From an uncultured Bizionia sp. (GTDB taxonomy: Bacteria > Bacteroidota > Bacteroidia > Flavobacteriales > Flavobacteriaceae), in the NCBI GenBank assembly GCA_947496215.1, contig CANMCF010000010.1:62001-126000 (forward strand): a DNA stretch of 64,000 bases, written 5' to 3'. A program made the translations under genes and the position numbers. Below, piece after piece: positions 1 to 9,248 of this stretch (the stretch's first letter is position 1; every line of letters starts with the position of its first letter). A model generated the notes under the pieces. That model did not search any database, was not told the origin of the DNA, and worked only from the letters and a program-made list of their open reading frames with translations.

Positions 1-302
1 TCTTTTAGTTCCGTTTTCAATTCTTGTGGCGGGTTTTCCAGCCAATCTGATACGGCAAAGTACAAAGCACGTCCATGAGCTTTGATGGAGCCGTATTCAT
101 CCAATGCTACCTCACGACGTTTGTAGGCTCCTCCGATTGAAAATACTATGGGAAAAACAATGGCTGTACTTATCAGTGTCAACGGAAAGTTTGCTTTGAT
201 GTGAAAATGCAAGCAGAAAGCAGTTGATGCAATTGCCAAAGTTGTAATGATCAAGGTTTTCCAGTTTATGATTAAACCAGTGCGTTTAATGAGTTTCCAC
301 AT
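1..302 (-). CDS. Hypothetical membrane protein, 3'-truncated by window edge
   Basis: An open frame begins with ATG at 302 and runs off the left edge without a stop, giving about 100 residues (MWKLIKRTGLIINWKTL...). Two hydrophobic stretches near residues 16-34 and 40-58 suggest an N-terminal pair of membrane helices, followed by a charged segment (YKRREVALDEYGSIKAHGRA). I do not recognise the family, and the missing C-terminus prevents a better call. It lies 28 bp downstream of the YchJ-like gene on the same strand, so it may be co-transcribed with it. Confidence 0.6.
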   Translation of the reverse strand, partial: MWKLIKRTGLIINWKTLIITTLAIASTAFCLHFHIKANFPLTLISTAIVFPIVFSIGGAYKRREVALDEYGSIKAHGRALYFAVSDWLENPPQELKTELK

Positions 303-329
303 ATTTTTATTTGTCTTTTATCTATTGAT

Positions 330-716
330 TTAGTTGCTTAATCCCAAGTACATCCATAAACCGTTCTCTCTAACAAAGGCAGACTTTTCGTGAATGACAT
401 CCACTTTCCCTTTTTCGTAAAAATAAGCATTAAATGTTACGGTGCCTTCAGTGTCGTTTTCCAACCCTTTGGAGGTTTCCTCAATTTCCAATTTTATCCA
501 TTGTACGGACTTCGCCCATTTCACGATGGATTTCTTCTCTTTTGTTGGTCGTGTAGACGCGTGATGACTTAGCATCAGATAATTTCCATCTGCCAATACG
601 AATGCGCTATATCTTGAACGCATCAATTGTTCTGCTGTTTGGACATTAGCAATGTCCAAATGCGCTTTTTTACAACAATTGGAATAGGTTTCTTTATTTC
701 CGCAGTGGCAACTCAT
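330..716 (-). CDS. YchJ family metal-binding protein (UPF0225)
   Basis: A 128-residue protein starting MSCHCGNKETYSNCCKK, an SEC-C-like cysteine cluster that in this family binds zinc. It is followed by the family signature TAEQLMRSRYSAFVLADGNYL and a C-terminal NTF2-like half. YchJ/UPF0225 proteins are widespread and have no established function. This copy is shorter than the E. coli protein because it lacks the second, C-terminal SEC-C motif. The start is fixed by the cysteine cluster beginning at residue 3. It is followed on the same strand by a truncated membrane protein. Confidence 0.85.
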   Translation of the reverse strand: MSCHCGNKETYSNCCKKAHLDIANVQTAEQLMRSRYSAFVLADGNYLMLSHHASTRPTKEKKSIVKWAKSVQWIKLEIEETSKGLENDTEGTVTFNAYFYEKGKVDVIHEKSAFVRENGLWMYLGLSN

Positions 717-752
717 TTTATTAAATGCTTTTCTTTGATTATTTGATTTGGA

Positions 753-1382
753 CTAAAGATTCATGAAAAAGGACATCCCAGTTCCATCGTATTTTTCAAG
801 GGTGGTTCTATACTCTTTTTCGAAAAGGGTTGATTCGTCCTCATTGTACAACTTGCCAATTAAAAAGTCAAATTCTTTCAAGGCCTCTTCTTTAGATCTT
901 AGTATGGCAATAAGAACGGGTTTTTGAGTTAGTATTTCAGGGTAATTTTGTTGTTCATCTTTTCTGTTTTCCCAAATTGTCAAAGCTTTTTGATATTCGA
1001 TTTTTGCTTTTTTGCTCTGATTGTTCAACTCATAGGCTAAGCCGTTCCATTGATAAGATTCTGGGTATTGGTTTTCTTTGTACAACAAAGCTTCATTTGT
1101 GGTTTTCAACAGTTCTTTATAATCTTTTTTTCCGAACAAAAGAATCATTTTAAAGGAGTAGGAATTTTTAGAATGACTTATCTCTATGGCTTTGTCAATG
1201 TTGATTAGAGCTTCTTTTATATGGTTATTACCATATTCATGAATAGCTTTATCATGAAAGCCCTCAGCTCTTTGATGCTGTTCCTGTGTTAGTTCAATGT
1301 CTATAATTGAAGAGTTGTCTTTTTTACATTGAAAAAAAAATACAACCAAAAAACAGAAAGTCAACTTCACGATATTATTCAT
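753..1382 (-). CDS. Putative lipoprotein with TPR-like repeats
   Basis: A 209-residue protein whose N-terminus (MNNIVKLTFCFLVVFFFQC) is a lipoprotein signal with the lipidated cysteine at residue 19. It should therefore sit on a membrane facing the periplasm. The body is helical with tetratricopeptide-like pairs (for example around residues 40-75 and 105-140: EALINIDKAIEIS, AKIEYQKALTIWE). No catalytic motif is visible and I cannot assign a role. The start lies 1 bp from the stop of hemF on the same strand, so it is probably the last gene of the haem transcript, perhaps carried along without a haem function. Confidence 0.7.
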   Translation of the reverse strand: MNNIVKLTFCFLVVFFFQCKKDNSSIIDIELTQEQHQRAEGFHDKAIHEYGNNHIKEALINIDKAIEISHSKNSYSFKMILLFGKKDYKELLKTTNEALLYKENQYPESYQWNGLAYELNNQSKKAKIEYQKALTIWENRKDEQQNYPEILTQKPVLIAILRSKEEALKEFDFLIGKLYNEDESTLFEKEYRTTLEKYDGTGMSFFMNL

Positions 1383-1383
1383 T

Positions 1384-2292
1384 TTAAACCCAATTCTTTG
1401 GTTGTTGCAATATATTGATCAATCGCTCTTCTTCACTACCAACTTCTGGGTGATGATCGTAAGCCCATTGTACGTGAGGAGGCAGACTCATTAAGATGCT
1501 TTCTATTCTACCATTGGTTTTCAATCCGAAAAGCGTGCCTTTGTCATGTACCAAGTTGAATTCGACATAGCGACCACGACGAATCTCTTGCCAATTGCGT
1601 TGTGCTTCGGAATAGTCTAGATCTTTTCGTTTTTCCATGATTGGAGCATAGGCTTCCAAGAAGCTATTCCCTACCTCGGTAACGAAATCATACCATTTTT
1701 CCATAGTCATACCTTCTGAAGCCTTGCAATAATCAAAGAACAATCCCCCGACACCTCTACCTTCGTTCCTATGGGAATTGTAAAAATACTCATCACATCT
1801 TGCCTTGTATTTCGGGTAGAATTCTGGATTATGTTTGTCACAAGCTGTTTTACAGGTTTTATGAAAGTGAGTGGCATCTTCATCGAACAAGTAATAAGGA
1901 GTTAAATCCTGTCCACCACCAAACCAACTATCTACCATCTTGCCGTCTTGATCGTACATTTCAAAATACCTCCAATTGGCGTGCACAGTAGGAATCATAG
2001 GATTCCTTGGGTGGATGACCAAACTCAACCCACAAGCAAAGAAGTTGGCGTCTTCCACACCAAAATATTTTTGCATCGTATCTGGTAATTTTCCGTGTAC
2101 ACCAGAAATGTTCACACCACCTTTTTCAATGACATTCCCATTTTCAATGACACGTGTTCTTCCTCCACCACCTTCTGGGCGTTTCCAAATGTCTTCTTTG
2201 AACTTGGCTCTGCCATCTATGGCTTCAAATTTTGAAGTGATGGTATCCTGTAATTCGTGTATGTAGTTGAAGAACTTGTCTTTCATATTCAA
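1384..2292 (-). CDS. hemF: Coproporphyrinogen III oxidase, oxygen-dependent (HemF)
   Basis: At 302 residues this matches the full length of aerobic coproporphyrinogen oxidase, which uses O2 to decarboxylate two propionates and gives protoporphyrinogen IX in the cytoplasm. Diagnostic stretches are GGGGRTRVIENGNVIEKGG near residue 40, TVHANWRYFE near 102, GGGQDLTPYY near 125, and GRYVEFNLVHDKGTLFGLK near 240. The product feeds HemJ, encoded at 10.3 kb. The gene is downstream of the isomerase gene with a 28-bp gap, so it probably belongs to the leftward haem transcript. Presence of HemF indicates haem synthesis under oxic conditions; an anaerobic HemN is not in the window. Confidence 0.96.
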   Translation of the reverse strand: MNMKDKFFNYIHELQDTITSKFEAIDGRAKFKEDIWKRPEGGGGRTRVIENGNVIEKGGVNISGVHGKLPDTMQKYFGVEDANFFACGLSLVIHPRNPMIPTVHANWRYFEMYDQDGKMVDSWFGGGQDLTPYYLFDEDATHFHKTCKTACDKHNPEFYPKYKARCDEYFYNSHRNEGRGVGGLFFDYCKASEGMTMEKWYDFVTEVGNSFLEAYAPIMEKRKDLDYSEAQRNWQEIRRGRYVEFNLVHDKGTLFGLKTNGRIESILMSLPPHVQWAYDHHPEVGSEEERLINILQQPKNWV

Positions 2293-2320
2293 TGAATTTT
2301 TTAAATGAAGATATATGGTG

Positions 2321-2668
2321 TTAAACCATCGTTTTGTTGCAATAGGTTGCCTTTTCGAAATCCCTTACGTTTATTGAAATGATTGGGACATCGGGGAAAA
2401 GAGATTTCAACTTGCTTACCATCAATGTGGAAAGGTTTGCTTTCTGTTCCGTTGTTCTACCTTCCATGATATTGGCGAATATGTGTATGAAATCGTCTTT
2501 TTTTCCTGAAACGAGATAATGTTCCTTAAAAGGATTCAAGCGTACTTTTATATCTGCCTCCGTAAATAAGGTAGAGACTATGGCAGTTTTGTGGACTTCT
2601 TGCAGTATTGTGTTTGGGTCTACCAAATCTAGAATGGGTTCTGAGCAATCTATTACGAAATGTGGCAT
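2321..2668 (-). CDS. 5-carboxymethyl-2-hydroxymuconate isomerase-like protein
   Basis: I start this gene at ATG 2668 rather than the upstream ATG at 2719. The product then begins MPHFVIDCSEPIL, matching the family, whose catalytic residue is the proline exposed after Met removal, and the gene starts 4 bp after the GNAT stop instead of overlapping it. The 115-residue product fits the CHMI branch of the tautomerase superfamily, with a conserved Arg region (IKVRLNPFKEHYLVSG) and EGRTTEQKANLSTLM. CHMI acts in homoprotocatechuate breakdown, but no other gene of that pathway is nearby, so the physiological substrate is uncertain. Confidence 0.8.
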   Translation of the reverse strand: MPHFVIDCSEPILDLVDPNTILQEVHKTAIVSTLFTEADIKVRLNPFKEHYLVSGKKDDFIHIFANIMEGRTTEQKANLSTLMVSKLKSLFPDVPIISINVRDFEKATYCNKTMV

Positions 2669-2672
2669 GAGT

Positions 2673-3209
2673 TTATTGTTTATATAGTTCGTATAATTCC
2701 ATATCCAATGGATGTTCACCAGTTGGGGTGAATTCGTTCAACAATGTCTTGATCCATTTGAAATCATTCTTCAAGGCAACTTTTATACTCGGAACATTGT
2801 CCTTGTGTACTATGATTTGAAGTGTTTCGAGACCTAAACTCTCAAAAGCATAATTTGAAAGTGCTTTAACCGATTTGCTAATAAGTCCTTTACCTCCGTA
2901 ATCGGAATCGATACAATAGGCAAATTCACCTTGTTTCTTTATCCAATCCAATTCCTTTATGTAAACTAGACCAATAACATTTTGATTTACATCTTCTTTG
3001 ATGGTGAAGAGGTATTCCTCTTTGTCTAAGAACTGATTGACCTTGGTGTTGGCAAAGGTTTTGGAAAGTTTCTCAGTCAAGTTTTGAGCCAAAGTTCCAG
3101 GGAAATAACGTTTGAAACGATCTGCATTGGAAACCATGAGCATGTTGATGGTTTTGGAATCTTCCAGTTTAATGGAGTCTATATGAAATCCGTTAAAGCA
3201 TGCTATCAT
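2673..3209 (-). CDS. GNAT family N-acetyltransferase (RimJ/RimL-like)
   Basis: A 178-residue single-domain acetyltransferase. The acetyl-CoA loop is seen as IDSDYGGKGLISKSVKALSNYAFESLG near residues 100-130, and the family's closing strand (LQIIVHKDNVPSIKVALKNDFKWI) follows. The layout resembles ribosomal-protein serine/alanine acetyltransferases, but the acceptor cannot be predicted. The start overlaps the EI24 gene end by 4 bp (ATGA), indicating translational coupling within the leftward haem transcript. No obvious link to haem chemistry is visible. Confidence 0.85.
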   Translation of the reverse strand: MIACFNGFHIDSIKLEDSKTINMLMVSNADRFKRYFPGTLAQNLTEKLSKTFANTKVNQFLDKEEYLFTIKEDVNQNVIGLVYIKELDWIKKQGEFAYCIDSDYGGKGLISKSVKALSNYAFESLGLETLQIIVHKDNVPSIKVALKNDFKWIKTLLNEFTPTGEHPLDMELYELYKQ

Positions 3210-3976
3210 TTTACAATTTGATTGGTGGAAATTAATTTGTCTTCTGTTTTTAACAATTCTACTGTCTTTGTCGTCGCAGCAGTAACCGAAAGGGGTAATA
3301 CAATGATGATTCCTACTAAGGGAATCAAGAGGAATAGCATGAACACAATGCCATTTCCAATGGCAAGCCCTCGATGTTTTCTAACGAATAAGATGCTTTC
3401 CCTGTATTTGAAATGACGTTCCAAAGTATAGTCCATGTTACCGAAACCAGCATAATAGGCTTGTACCAAAAAGAGTAGAATAGAAGAAAATATACCTATG
3501 ACTGGAATAAAACTAATGATTAGAATGGGAATGGTGAATAAAAGTTCTTTGGATAGGTTTCTAATATTGATTCTAATACCTCTCCACAATTGTTCTTTGA
3601 AAGAAGTCGTTCTGTGTTTGTGATTTTCATTACCCGTTAAATGAGCTTCTATCTTTTCGGATACGGGACTCATGAAAGGTGCGGACAAAGCCATCACAAT
3701 ATGCTTGTAAAGAATGAAACCTATAACAAGAACTACTGCTCCACCTATAAAACTGGATATGGATGAAAATGTTTCCTTTCCTGTTTCCCAAGGCCAAATT
3801 CTGGCAATGAACTCTCCAATGTTGTCAGATAGACCATAGGCGGTAACCCCAATTATCGTAGCGGTTATTAGACTGATCACAATTGGAATCAAAAAGAATT
3901 TCCAAAGCTTCAATTTGGACATCAATGCCAATGTTCCAGTATATGCTTTTATACCTTTAAGTATGTTCTTCATCAT
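3206..3976 (-). CDS. EI24 / CysZ-like integral membrane protein
   Basis: A 256-residue membrane protein with four to five hydrophobic segments (near residues 25-48, 72-95, 145-175 and 205-235). The N-terminal signature is ILKGIKAYTGTLALMSKLKLWKFFLIP, typical of EI24-domain proteins related to the sulfate transporter CysZ. The cargo is unknown. Its start lies 86 bp downstream of hemE on the same strand and its stop overlaps the GNAT start. Position inside a haem operon invites a role in porphyrin or sulfate movement, but that is inference only. Confidence 0.8.
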   Translation of the reverse strand: MMKNILKGIKAYTGTLALMSKLKLWKFFLIPIVISLITATIIGVTAYGLSDNIGEFIARIWPWETGKETFSSISSFIGGAVVLVIGFILYKHIVMALSAPFMSPVSEKIEAHLTGNENHKHRTTSFKEQLWRGIRINIRNLSKELLFTIPILIISFIPVIGIFSSILLFLVQAYYAGFGNMDYTLERHFKYRESILFVRKHRGLAIGNGIVFMLFLLIPLVGIIIVLPLSVTAATTKTVELLKTEDKLISTNQIVK

Positions 3977-4062
3977 CTGTTGGGTTTTAGGTTTAACACT
4001 GCTTAAAAGACGTTAAAACCAATTTTATGTTACAAAACAAAAGACCAAATAAAGATGGAATA

Positions 4063-5088
4063 CTATCCTTTATATTCTTTTACGGCATCTATGAATGCTT
4101 TGGCATTGTCCAATGGAATGTTTGGCAAAATACCATGTCCAAGATTTACAATATACTTGTCTTTACCAAACTCATCAATCATTTGGTGTACCATTTTCTT
4201 TATTTCGGATGGAGGGGAAAACAGACGTGTTGGATCAAAATTGCCTTGGAGGGTGATGTTTCCTCCGGTCAAGTAGCGAGCATTTCTTGCAGAACATGTC
4301 CAGTCCACCCCTAAAGCTGCTGCTCCGGATTTGGACATTTCGTTCAATGCGAACCAACATCCCTTACCAAATGCTATAACAGGAGCATGGTCTTTTAAGG
4401 CATCTATGATTTGCTGAATGTATTTCCAAGAGAATTCCTGATAATCCACAGGGGATAGCATACCTCCCCAAGAATCGAAGACTTGTACGGCGTCTACTCC
4501 GGCCTTTACCTTTTCTTTTAGATATGCAATGGTCGTGTCCGTTATCTTTTGCAACAATTGGTGTGCGGCTACGGGATTTGTAAAGCAAAACTCCTTGGCT
4601 TTGTCAAAATTCTTGCTGCCTTGCCCTTGTACGCAATAACATAGGATGGTCCATGGCGATCCAGCAAAACCGATCAATGGAACTTCGTCATTGAGTTTTT
4701 CCTTTGTGGCTTTTATGGCTTGATACACGTAGTCCAATGCTTCCGTCACATCTGGAACGATTACATTGTCGACATCTTTTTGTGAGCGAACCGGGTTTGG
4801 TAGGTATGGTCCAAAGTTTGGTTTCATTTGTACCTCTATGTTCATCGCCTGAGGAATCACCAAGATGTCTGAAAATAAAATTGCAGCATCCATACCGTAA
4901 CGACGAATGGGTTGCACGGTAATTTCACTTGCCAATTCTGGTGTTTGACAACGCGTGAAGAAGTCATATTTTGCTTTGATCTCCATAAACTCTGGAAGGT
5001 ATCTTCCAGCTTGGCGCATCATCCATACCGGAGGGCGTTCTACGGTTTCCCCTTTTAATGCTCTTAAAAATAAATCGTTTTTAATCAT
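4063..5088 (-). CDS. hemE: Uroporphyrinogen decarboxylase (HemE)
   Basis: A 341-residue enzyme that decarboxylates the four acetate side chains of uroporphyrinogen III to give coproporphyrinogen III. The signature [16 protein letters not shown] is at residues 18-33. The catalytic-loop sequence [19 protein letters not shown] and the second signature [19 protein letters not shown] also appear. Length is normal for the family. It lies 34 bp after hemCD and uses that enzyme's product, so the order in DNA follows the pathway. Confidence 0.97.
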   Translation of the reverse strand: MIKNDLFLRALKGETVERPPVWMMRQAGRYLPEFMEIKAKYDFFTRCQTPELASEITVQPIRRYGMDAAILFSDILVIPQAMNIEVQMKPNFGPYLPNPVRSQKDVDNVIVPDVTEALDYVYQAIKATKEKLNDEVPLIGFAGSPWTILCYCVQGQGSKNFDKAKEFCFTNPVAAHQLLQKITDTTIAYLKEKVKAGVDAVQVFDSWGGMLSPVDYQEFSWKYIQQIIDALKDHAPVIAFGKGCWFALNEMSKSGAAALGVDWTCSARNARYLTGGNITLQGNFDPTRLFSPPSEIKKMVHQMIDEFGKDKYIVNLGHGILPNIPLDNAKAFIDAVKEYKG

Positions 5089-5122
5089 ATCTAGCTTCTG
5101 GCTTTTGGTTACTGGCAGTCAA

Positions 5123-6706
5123 TTAAACGTAATGTTCATTGACTAACTCAATTACACTTTCTACTGTTGGCAACTTCGCAACCCTTATGTCCTTAAAGTG
5201 CTTCTTGGCTTCTTTTGCAGTGGTTTCCCCGATGCAAAAGGCGATCATACCGTTGCTAACGTTATTTTCTTGTTTGTAACTTTTTACGGTCGATGGGCTG
5301 TAAAACATTACCCCTTCTACGTCATCATCTATTTTTATGGCATCGAACTTGGTTTGGTAGGCTTCGATCTCGTTGACCTTTATGTTGTTATCTGTAAGTA
5401 TGTTTGGTAGGTCGTCAAGTCTCAAATCACTACAGAAGTAAGTGACTTCACTTCCTTCCATAAATTCTACCATGTGTTCTGCCAGTTTTTTTGCATTTTT
5501 TTCAGAATGAAAAACGGGACCTATTCTATTTTCTATCAAACGTTTGGTGCGACGTCCAACACAGTAGATGTTCTTGAATTGCAATTCTATTGCCGAATAG
5601 TTTGTAATTAGAGATTCTACGGCATTCTTGCTGGTAATCACCACATTTTTAATTTCATTTTTCAAATGTCGAGGATGAATCCTATTCGAGTTTATTTTTA
5701 TGAAATCAGCACTTTCTACTACCACTTTTTCGTGGAAAAGCAAACGTTGGTCTTCTGTAAATGACTTTGTGGAATACACATTGGTCTTTCTGTGAGAATT
5801 CTTAATCTTGTCCATTAAGCGTTTTCCTCCTTTCTCAATGATGTAATCGGCAGAAAAAACGGCTAAGTCACTATGTTCTCCTAATTTTTTACTTCTCTTT
5901 ATCTCAATTTTTTTCGTCCCATCCGGACTTAGAAGGATGCCATGGAAATGGATTTCCTCATCTTTTATAAAAGCCAATGCGCCAATTGGAGCAGTGCAAC
6001 CACCTTCCAATCTATTTAAGAATGTCCGTTCTATTGTTGTGCAAATTTCTGTTTCCTCGTGATTTATTTCCTTGCAGGCAGCCAACACTTCTTCATCTTC
6101 TGCAAGAGCAGTGACCATTATGGTACCTTGACCAGGCGCAGGAACCATCCAATCTAGGTTTATGGCTTCTTCTGGTCTTATGTTCAATCTTCCCAAACCA
6201 GCTGCTGCGAAAATGGCGCCGTTCCATACCTCGCTATCCTCAAGCTTTTGCAAACGAGTGTTTACATTGCCTCGAATGTCTTGTGTTGTATGTGTAGGGT
6301 AACGATTCAACCATTGGGCTCGGCGGCGTAAGCTACTGGTTGCAATGATGCCTTCTCGGGAACCTAAAAACTCTTCATTGTCCTTGTAGACCAATGTATC
6401 TCGTACGTTACCACGTTTAATAACGGCAGCTTGTACTATGCCTTTGGGTAATAACGTCGGCACGTCTTTTAAAGAGTGTACAGCTATGTCAATGTCGTTG
6501 TTCAACATTGCTATGTCCAAGGTTCTGGTGAAAATTCCAGTAATCCCCAATTCGTATAGTGGTTTGTCGAGCACGATGTCTCCCGTGGATTTTACGGGAA
6601 CCAATACAGATTTATGACCTAAGTGTTCTAGTTGTTTTTGTACTATGGTGGCTTGCCATAAGGCTAACTCACTATCGCGAGTACCAATTCTAATTATTTT
6701 AGACAT
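5123..6706 (-). CDS. hemC: Fused porphobilinogen deaminase / uroporphyrinogen-III synthase (HemCD)
   Basis: A 527-residue two-domain protein. Residues 1-300 are hydroxymethylbilane synthase, with IRIGTRDSELALWQA at the start, VHSLKDVPT, SSLRRRAQW, and RLEGGCTAPIGALA carrying the cysteine (about residue 236) that holds the dipyrromethane cofactor. From about residue 305 the protein continues as uroporphyrinogen-III synthase, a weakly conserved fold seen here as VVITSKNAVESLITN, NIYCVGRRTKRLIE and GVMFYSPSTVKSY. The fusion would pass unstable hydroxymethylbilane directly to the cyclase. The first 8 bp overlap the 3' end of hemA, implying translational coupling. A single-base frameshift joining separate genes is unlikely, because the frame is open and both domains are complete. 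Confidence 0.93.
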   Translation of the reverse strand: MSKIIRIGTRDSELALWQATIVQKQLEHLGHKSVLVPVKSTGDIVLDKPLYELGITGIFTRTLDIAMLNNDIDIAVHSLKDVPTLLPKGIVQAAVIKRGNVRDTLVYKDNEEFLGSREGIIATSSLRRRAQWLNRYPTHTTQDIRGNVNTRLQKLEDSEVWNGAIFAAAGLGRLNIRPEEAINLDWMVPAPGQGTIMVTALAEDEEVLAACKEINHEETEICTTIERTFLNRLEGGCTAPIGALAFIKDEEIHFHGILLSPDGTKKIEIKRSKKLGEHSDLAVFSADYIIEKGGKRLMDKIKNSHRKTNVYSTKSFTEDQRLLFHEKVVVESADFIKINSNRIHPRHLKNEIKNVVITSKNAVESLITNYSAIELQFKNIYCVGRRTKRLIENRIGPVFHSEKNAKKLAEHMVEFMEGSEVTYFCSDLRLDDLPNILTDNNIKVNEIEAYQTKFDAIKIDDDVEGVMFYSPSTVKSYKQENNVSNGMIAFCIGETTAKEAKKHFKDIRVAKLPTVESVIELVNEHYV

Positions 6707-7949
6707 TTTTTGTTTGTTCTAACTGAAACACTTTTTTTATGAGCTCAAGACTATCATTGGTAGAGACGTTGTCGTCTTTCAAGTGGTGAGCAAAGTGGTT
6801 GGTTATTTTTTGAATGATGTTGTTGCTTATCAATTCAGCCTGTTCTTCATTGAAACCGGATATTTTCTTGCGTTGCGTATCCAATTCGGCCGTTTTGAAA
6901 TCAAGTAACTTGTGCTTTAATGCTTTTATGGTCGGAGCGAATTTTCGTGTTTCCAACCAGCCATTGAACTCTGTCTTCACTTCTTCAATAATACTTTCAG
7001 CCAATGGAATGTGAGTTTTCCTGTTTTCTAGTGTTTCATCCGTAATTTGCGATAAATCATCCAAATGTATCAAAGTCACATTGTTCAAGTCTGAAACGTT
7101 CTCGTTTACGTTCTTTGGAATGGATAAATCCAGGATAAGTAGCTTTTTTGTAGATTGGATCAAATATTTGTCCACTGTGGGGTTTTGAGCTCCAGTTGCA
7201 ACGATCAAGATATCCGAAGTATTTATTTCTTCCTGCAAATCCGAATAATCCTTAACCAGCAGGTTGAATTTTCCAGCAATGGCCTCTGCCTTGTCCTTTG
7301 TTCTGTTAATTAAGGTGATATGCTCGTTTTTGGTATGTTTTACCAAGTTTTCACAAGTGTTTCTTCCTATTTTTCCAGTCCCGAAAAGCAAGATGTTCTT
7401 TTTCGAAACGTTTTCAACTTGCTTTAAGATATATTGAACAGAAGCAAAAGATACAGACGTGGCTCCTGAAGATATTTCGGTTTCAGTTTTAATTCTCTTG
7501 CTAGCTTGTATCACGGAATTCACCAAACGTTCAATAAACGAGTTCAGTAAATTGTGCTTTCTGGAAAGTTTGGCGCTTTTTTTAAGTTGGCTGATGATTT
7601 CGAAATCACCCAATATTTGACTGTCCAAACCTGAGCCTACACGAAATAAATGTGAAACGGCATCTTTGCTCTTATATACATAAGCAACTTTTTGGAACTC
7701 TTCCACGGTACCTTTGGTGTTGTCACAAAGCAATTGGATGAGTTGAAATGGATGTTCGGCAAAACCAAAGATCTCAGTCCTGTTGCAAGTAGAAGTCACG
7801 ATCAAACTTTCAATGCCATTTGACTTCGCTTGATTCAACAGGTTTAGTTTGGCATTGTCATCCAAACTGAAGTGTCCTCTAATTTCTGCATCAGCTTTTT
7901 TGTAGCTCAATCCAATGGCATAGAAGTATGTGCTTTTTTGATGTTGCAT
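6699..7949 (-). CDS. hemA: Glutamyl-tRNA reductase (HemA)
   Basis: First enzyme of the C5 route, reducing glutamyl-tRNA to glutamate-1-semialdehyde with NADPH. I start at ATG 7949 (MQHQKSTYFYAIGLSYKKAD), which matches the family N-terminus; the longer frame back to 8003 adds 18 unlikely residues. The catalytic-cysteine motif TSTCNRTEIFG, the substrate motif GLDSQILGDFEI and the nucleotide-binding loop LLFGTGKIGRNTCENL are present, followed by a helical dimerisation tail, giving 416 residues. It heads the leftward haem transcript and diverges from an AraC-type regulator, which is a plausible controller of both arms. Confidence 0.96.
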   Translation of the reverse strand: MQHQKSTYFYAIGLSYKKADAEIRGHFSLDDNAKLNLLNQAKSNGIESLIVTSTCNRTEIFGFAEHPFQLIQLLCDNTKGTVEEFQKVAYVYKSKDAVSHLFRVGSGLDSQILGDFEIISQLKKSAKLSRKHNLLNSFIERLVNSVIQASKRIKTETEISSGATSVSFASVQYILKQVENVSKKNILLFGTGKIGRNTCENLVKHTKNEHITLINRTKDKAEAIAGKFNLLVKDYSDLQEEINTSDILIVATGAQNPTVDKYLIQSTKKLLILDLSIPKNVNENVSDLNNVTLIHLDDLSQITDETLENRKTHIPLAESIIEEVKTEFNGWLETRKFAPTIKALKHKLLDFKTAELDTQRKKISGFNEEQAELISNNIIQKITNHFAHHLKDDNVSTNDSLELIKKVFQLEQTKNV

Positions 7950-7981
7950 TGTCAATTTGCGGGGCTTATCATTACAGGAAA

Positions 7982-7989
7982 CAAAAATA
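7982..7989 (-). promoter_or_regulatory. Putative -7 box for hemA
   Basis: Read on the minus strand this is TATTTTTG, a perfect TAnnTTTG match to the Bacteroidota -7 element, ending 33 bp before the hemA ATG. A TTG at the preferred 19-bp spacing is missing; the nearest is only 11 bp away. The call rests on the -7 box and location. Confidence 0.35.
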
Positions 7990-8084
7990 TACTTACTAAT
8001 CAAAAAAAAATAACGCTAGAAGAACTTTAAGTATCGCTATCTGGGTTTTGTGTGTGATTTATGGTAAAAACAAGTAGAAATACC

Positions 8085-8092
8085 TATTTTTG
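8085..8092 (+). promoter_or_regulatory. Putative -7 box for the AraC-type regulator gene
   Basis: TATTTTTG matches TAnnTTTG and ends 36 bp before the regulator's ATG. No well-spaced TTG was found. Together with the minus-strand box about 100 bp to the left it makes the hemA/regulator gap a divergent promoter region, where the regulator could bind. Confidence 0.35.
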
Positions 8093-8128
8093 TAGCAATG
8101 GCAATACTTTTAAAACAATTAGTTTAGA

Positions 8129-9049
8129 ATGAATCTAAATAATATAAATCAAAATACAGAAGAAGGTGACTTGAAAAATGTCGCTACAGGTTCTTTCAAT
8201 GAGACAAAAGTGGATGAGGGGGTTTACGTGTTGACTTATAAGAATGAGGCAAATTTATCTCAAACCATTGTAAGAGAGATAGATAGTAATTTTATCCAGT
8301 TTCACTTTTGTGTAAAGGGGGAAAGTAAATTCAACTTTAACAATGGAAGGTATACTCTGGATGTTTTGGAGGAGCATTCGTTGTTGTTGTACAATCCGCA
8401 GAGGGATTTACCAATTAATTTGGAAGCAGAAACCAACACGTGGTTGATTTCCGTGCTTATTTCAATCAAGAACTTTCACGGTTTGTTTTCACAGGAAGCC
8501 GATTACATCACATTTTTAAGTGAAGACAACAAAGATAAGAAGTACTATAAGGATGGACGTATATCACCATCCATGGCAATAGCACTCAACCAATTGATTA
8601 ATTTCAACTTGAATCAATCCATAAAGGGGCTTTATTTCAAAGGTAAGGCATATGAGTTGTTGAGTCTATATTTCAATAGAGGTGAAGAAGCAGATATTGA
8701 GCAATGTCCTTTCTTGGTGGATGAGGCGAATGTCATTAAAATAAGAAAAGCCAAGGACATTGTGATCTCCAGGATGTCTGAGCCTCCAAGTTTGAATGAA
8801 CTGGCAGACGAGATTGGGTTGAGTCTTAAAAAATTAAAAGAAGGATTCAAGCAAATCTATGGTGATTCCGTATTTAGTTTTCTGTTTGATTACAAGATGG
8901 AGTTTGCTAGAAAACTACTGGAATCTGGAGAGCATAACGTAAATGAGGTGGGATTGAAAGTAGGTTATAGCACATCTAGCCATTTTATTGCAGCATTTAA
9001 AAAGAAATATGGAACTACGCCCAAAAAGTATATCCAATCCACGGTTTGA
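8129..9049 (+). CDS. AraC family transcriptional regulator
   Basis: A 306-residue protein with an N-terminal cupin-like sensing half (residues 1-190) and a C-terminal AraC-type double helix-turn-helix. The C-terminus shows PPSLNELADEIGLSLKKLKEGFKQ and the second helix pair plus signature VNEVGLKVGYSTSSHFIAAFKKKYGTTPKKY. It is divergent from hemA and 200 bp upstream of hemH, in the middle of the haem locus, so regulation of haem or iron genes is a reasonable inference. The effector cannot be read from sequence. Confidence 0.93.
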   Translation: MNLNNINQNTEEGDLKNVATGSFNETKVDEGVYVLTYKNEANLSQTIVREIDSNFIQFHFCVKGESKFNFNNGRYTLDVLEEHSLLLYNPQRDLPINLEAETNTWLISVLISIKNFHGLFSQEADYITFLSEDNKDKKYYKDGRISPSMAIALNQLINFNLNQSIKGLYFKGKAYELLSLYFNRGEEADIEQCPFLVDEANVIKIRKAKDIVISRMSEPPSLNELADEIGLSLKKLKEGFKQIYGDSVFSFLFDYKMEFARKLLESGEHNVNEVGLKVGYSTSSHFIAAFKKKYGTTPKKYIQSTV

Positions 9050-9130
9050 AGATTCTAAAGAAAACTCAAGCTTAGCAATATGATGCCATTGCAAATAGTG
9101 AAATTTAAGCATATAATAAATTTAGAGTTG

Positions 9131-9138
9131 TATTTTTG
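9131..9138 (+). promoter_or_regulatory. Putative -7 box for hemH-hemJ
   Basis: TATTTTTG, a perfect TAnnTTTG match, lies in the 199-bp gap between the regulator and hemH. It would give a 5' leader of about 100 nt before the ferrochelatase ATG at 9249. No TTG at 19-bp spacing is seen, so the call is tentative. Confidence 0.3.
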
Positions 9139-9248
9139 CTTTTCAAAAACAACGACTTTCGATAATCGTAAAATAGTAATGATGAGATTTTTACCGAAAA
9201 ATATTCCTTATGGAATGCAATTGGTTAAAATGAAAAAAATACTTTTCA

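Noticed and set aside
2668..2719. Longer start for the isomerase gene at 2719
   Set aside because: It would overlap the GNAT gene and hide the N-terminal proline after Met that the family uses for catalysis.
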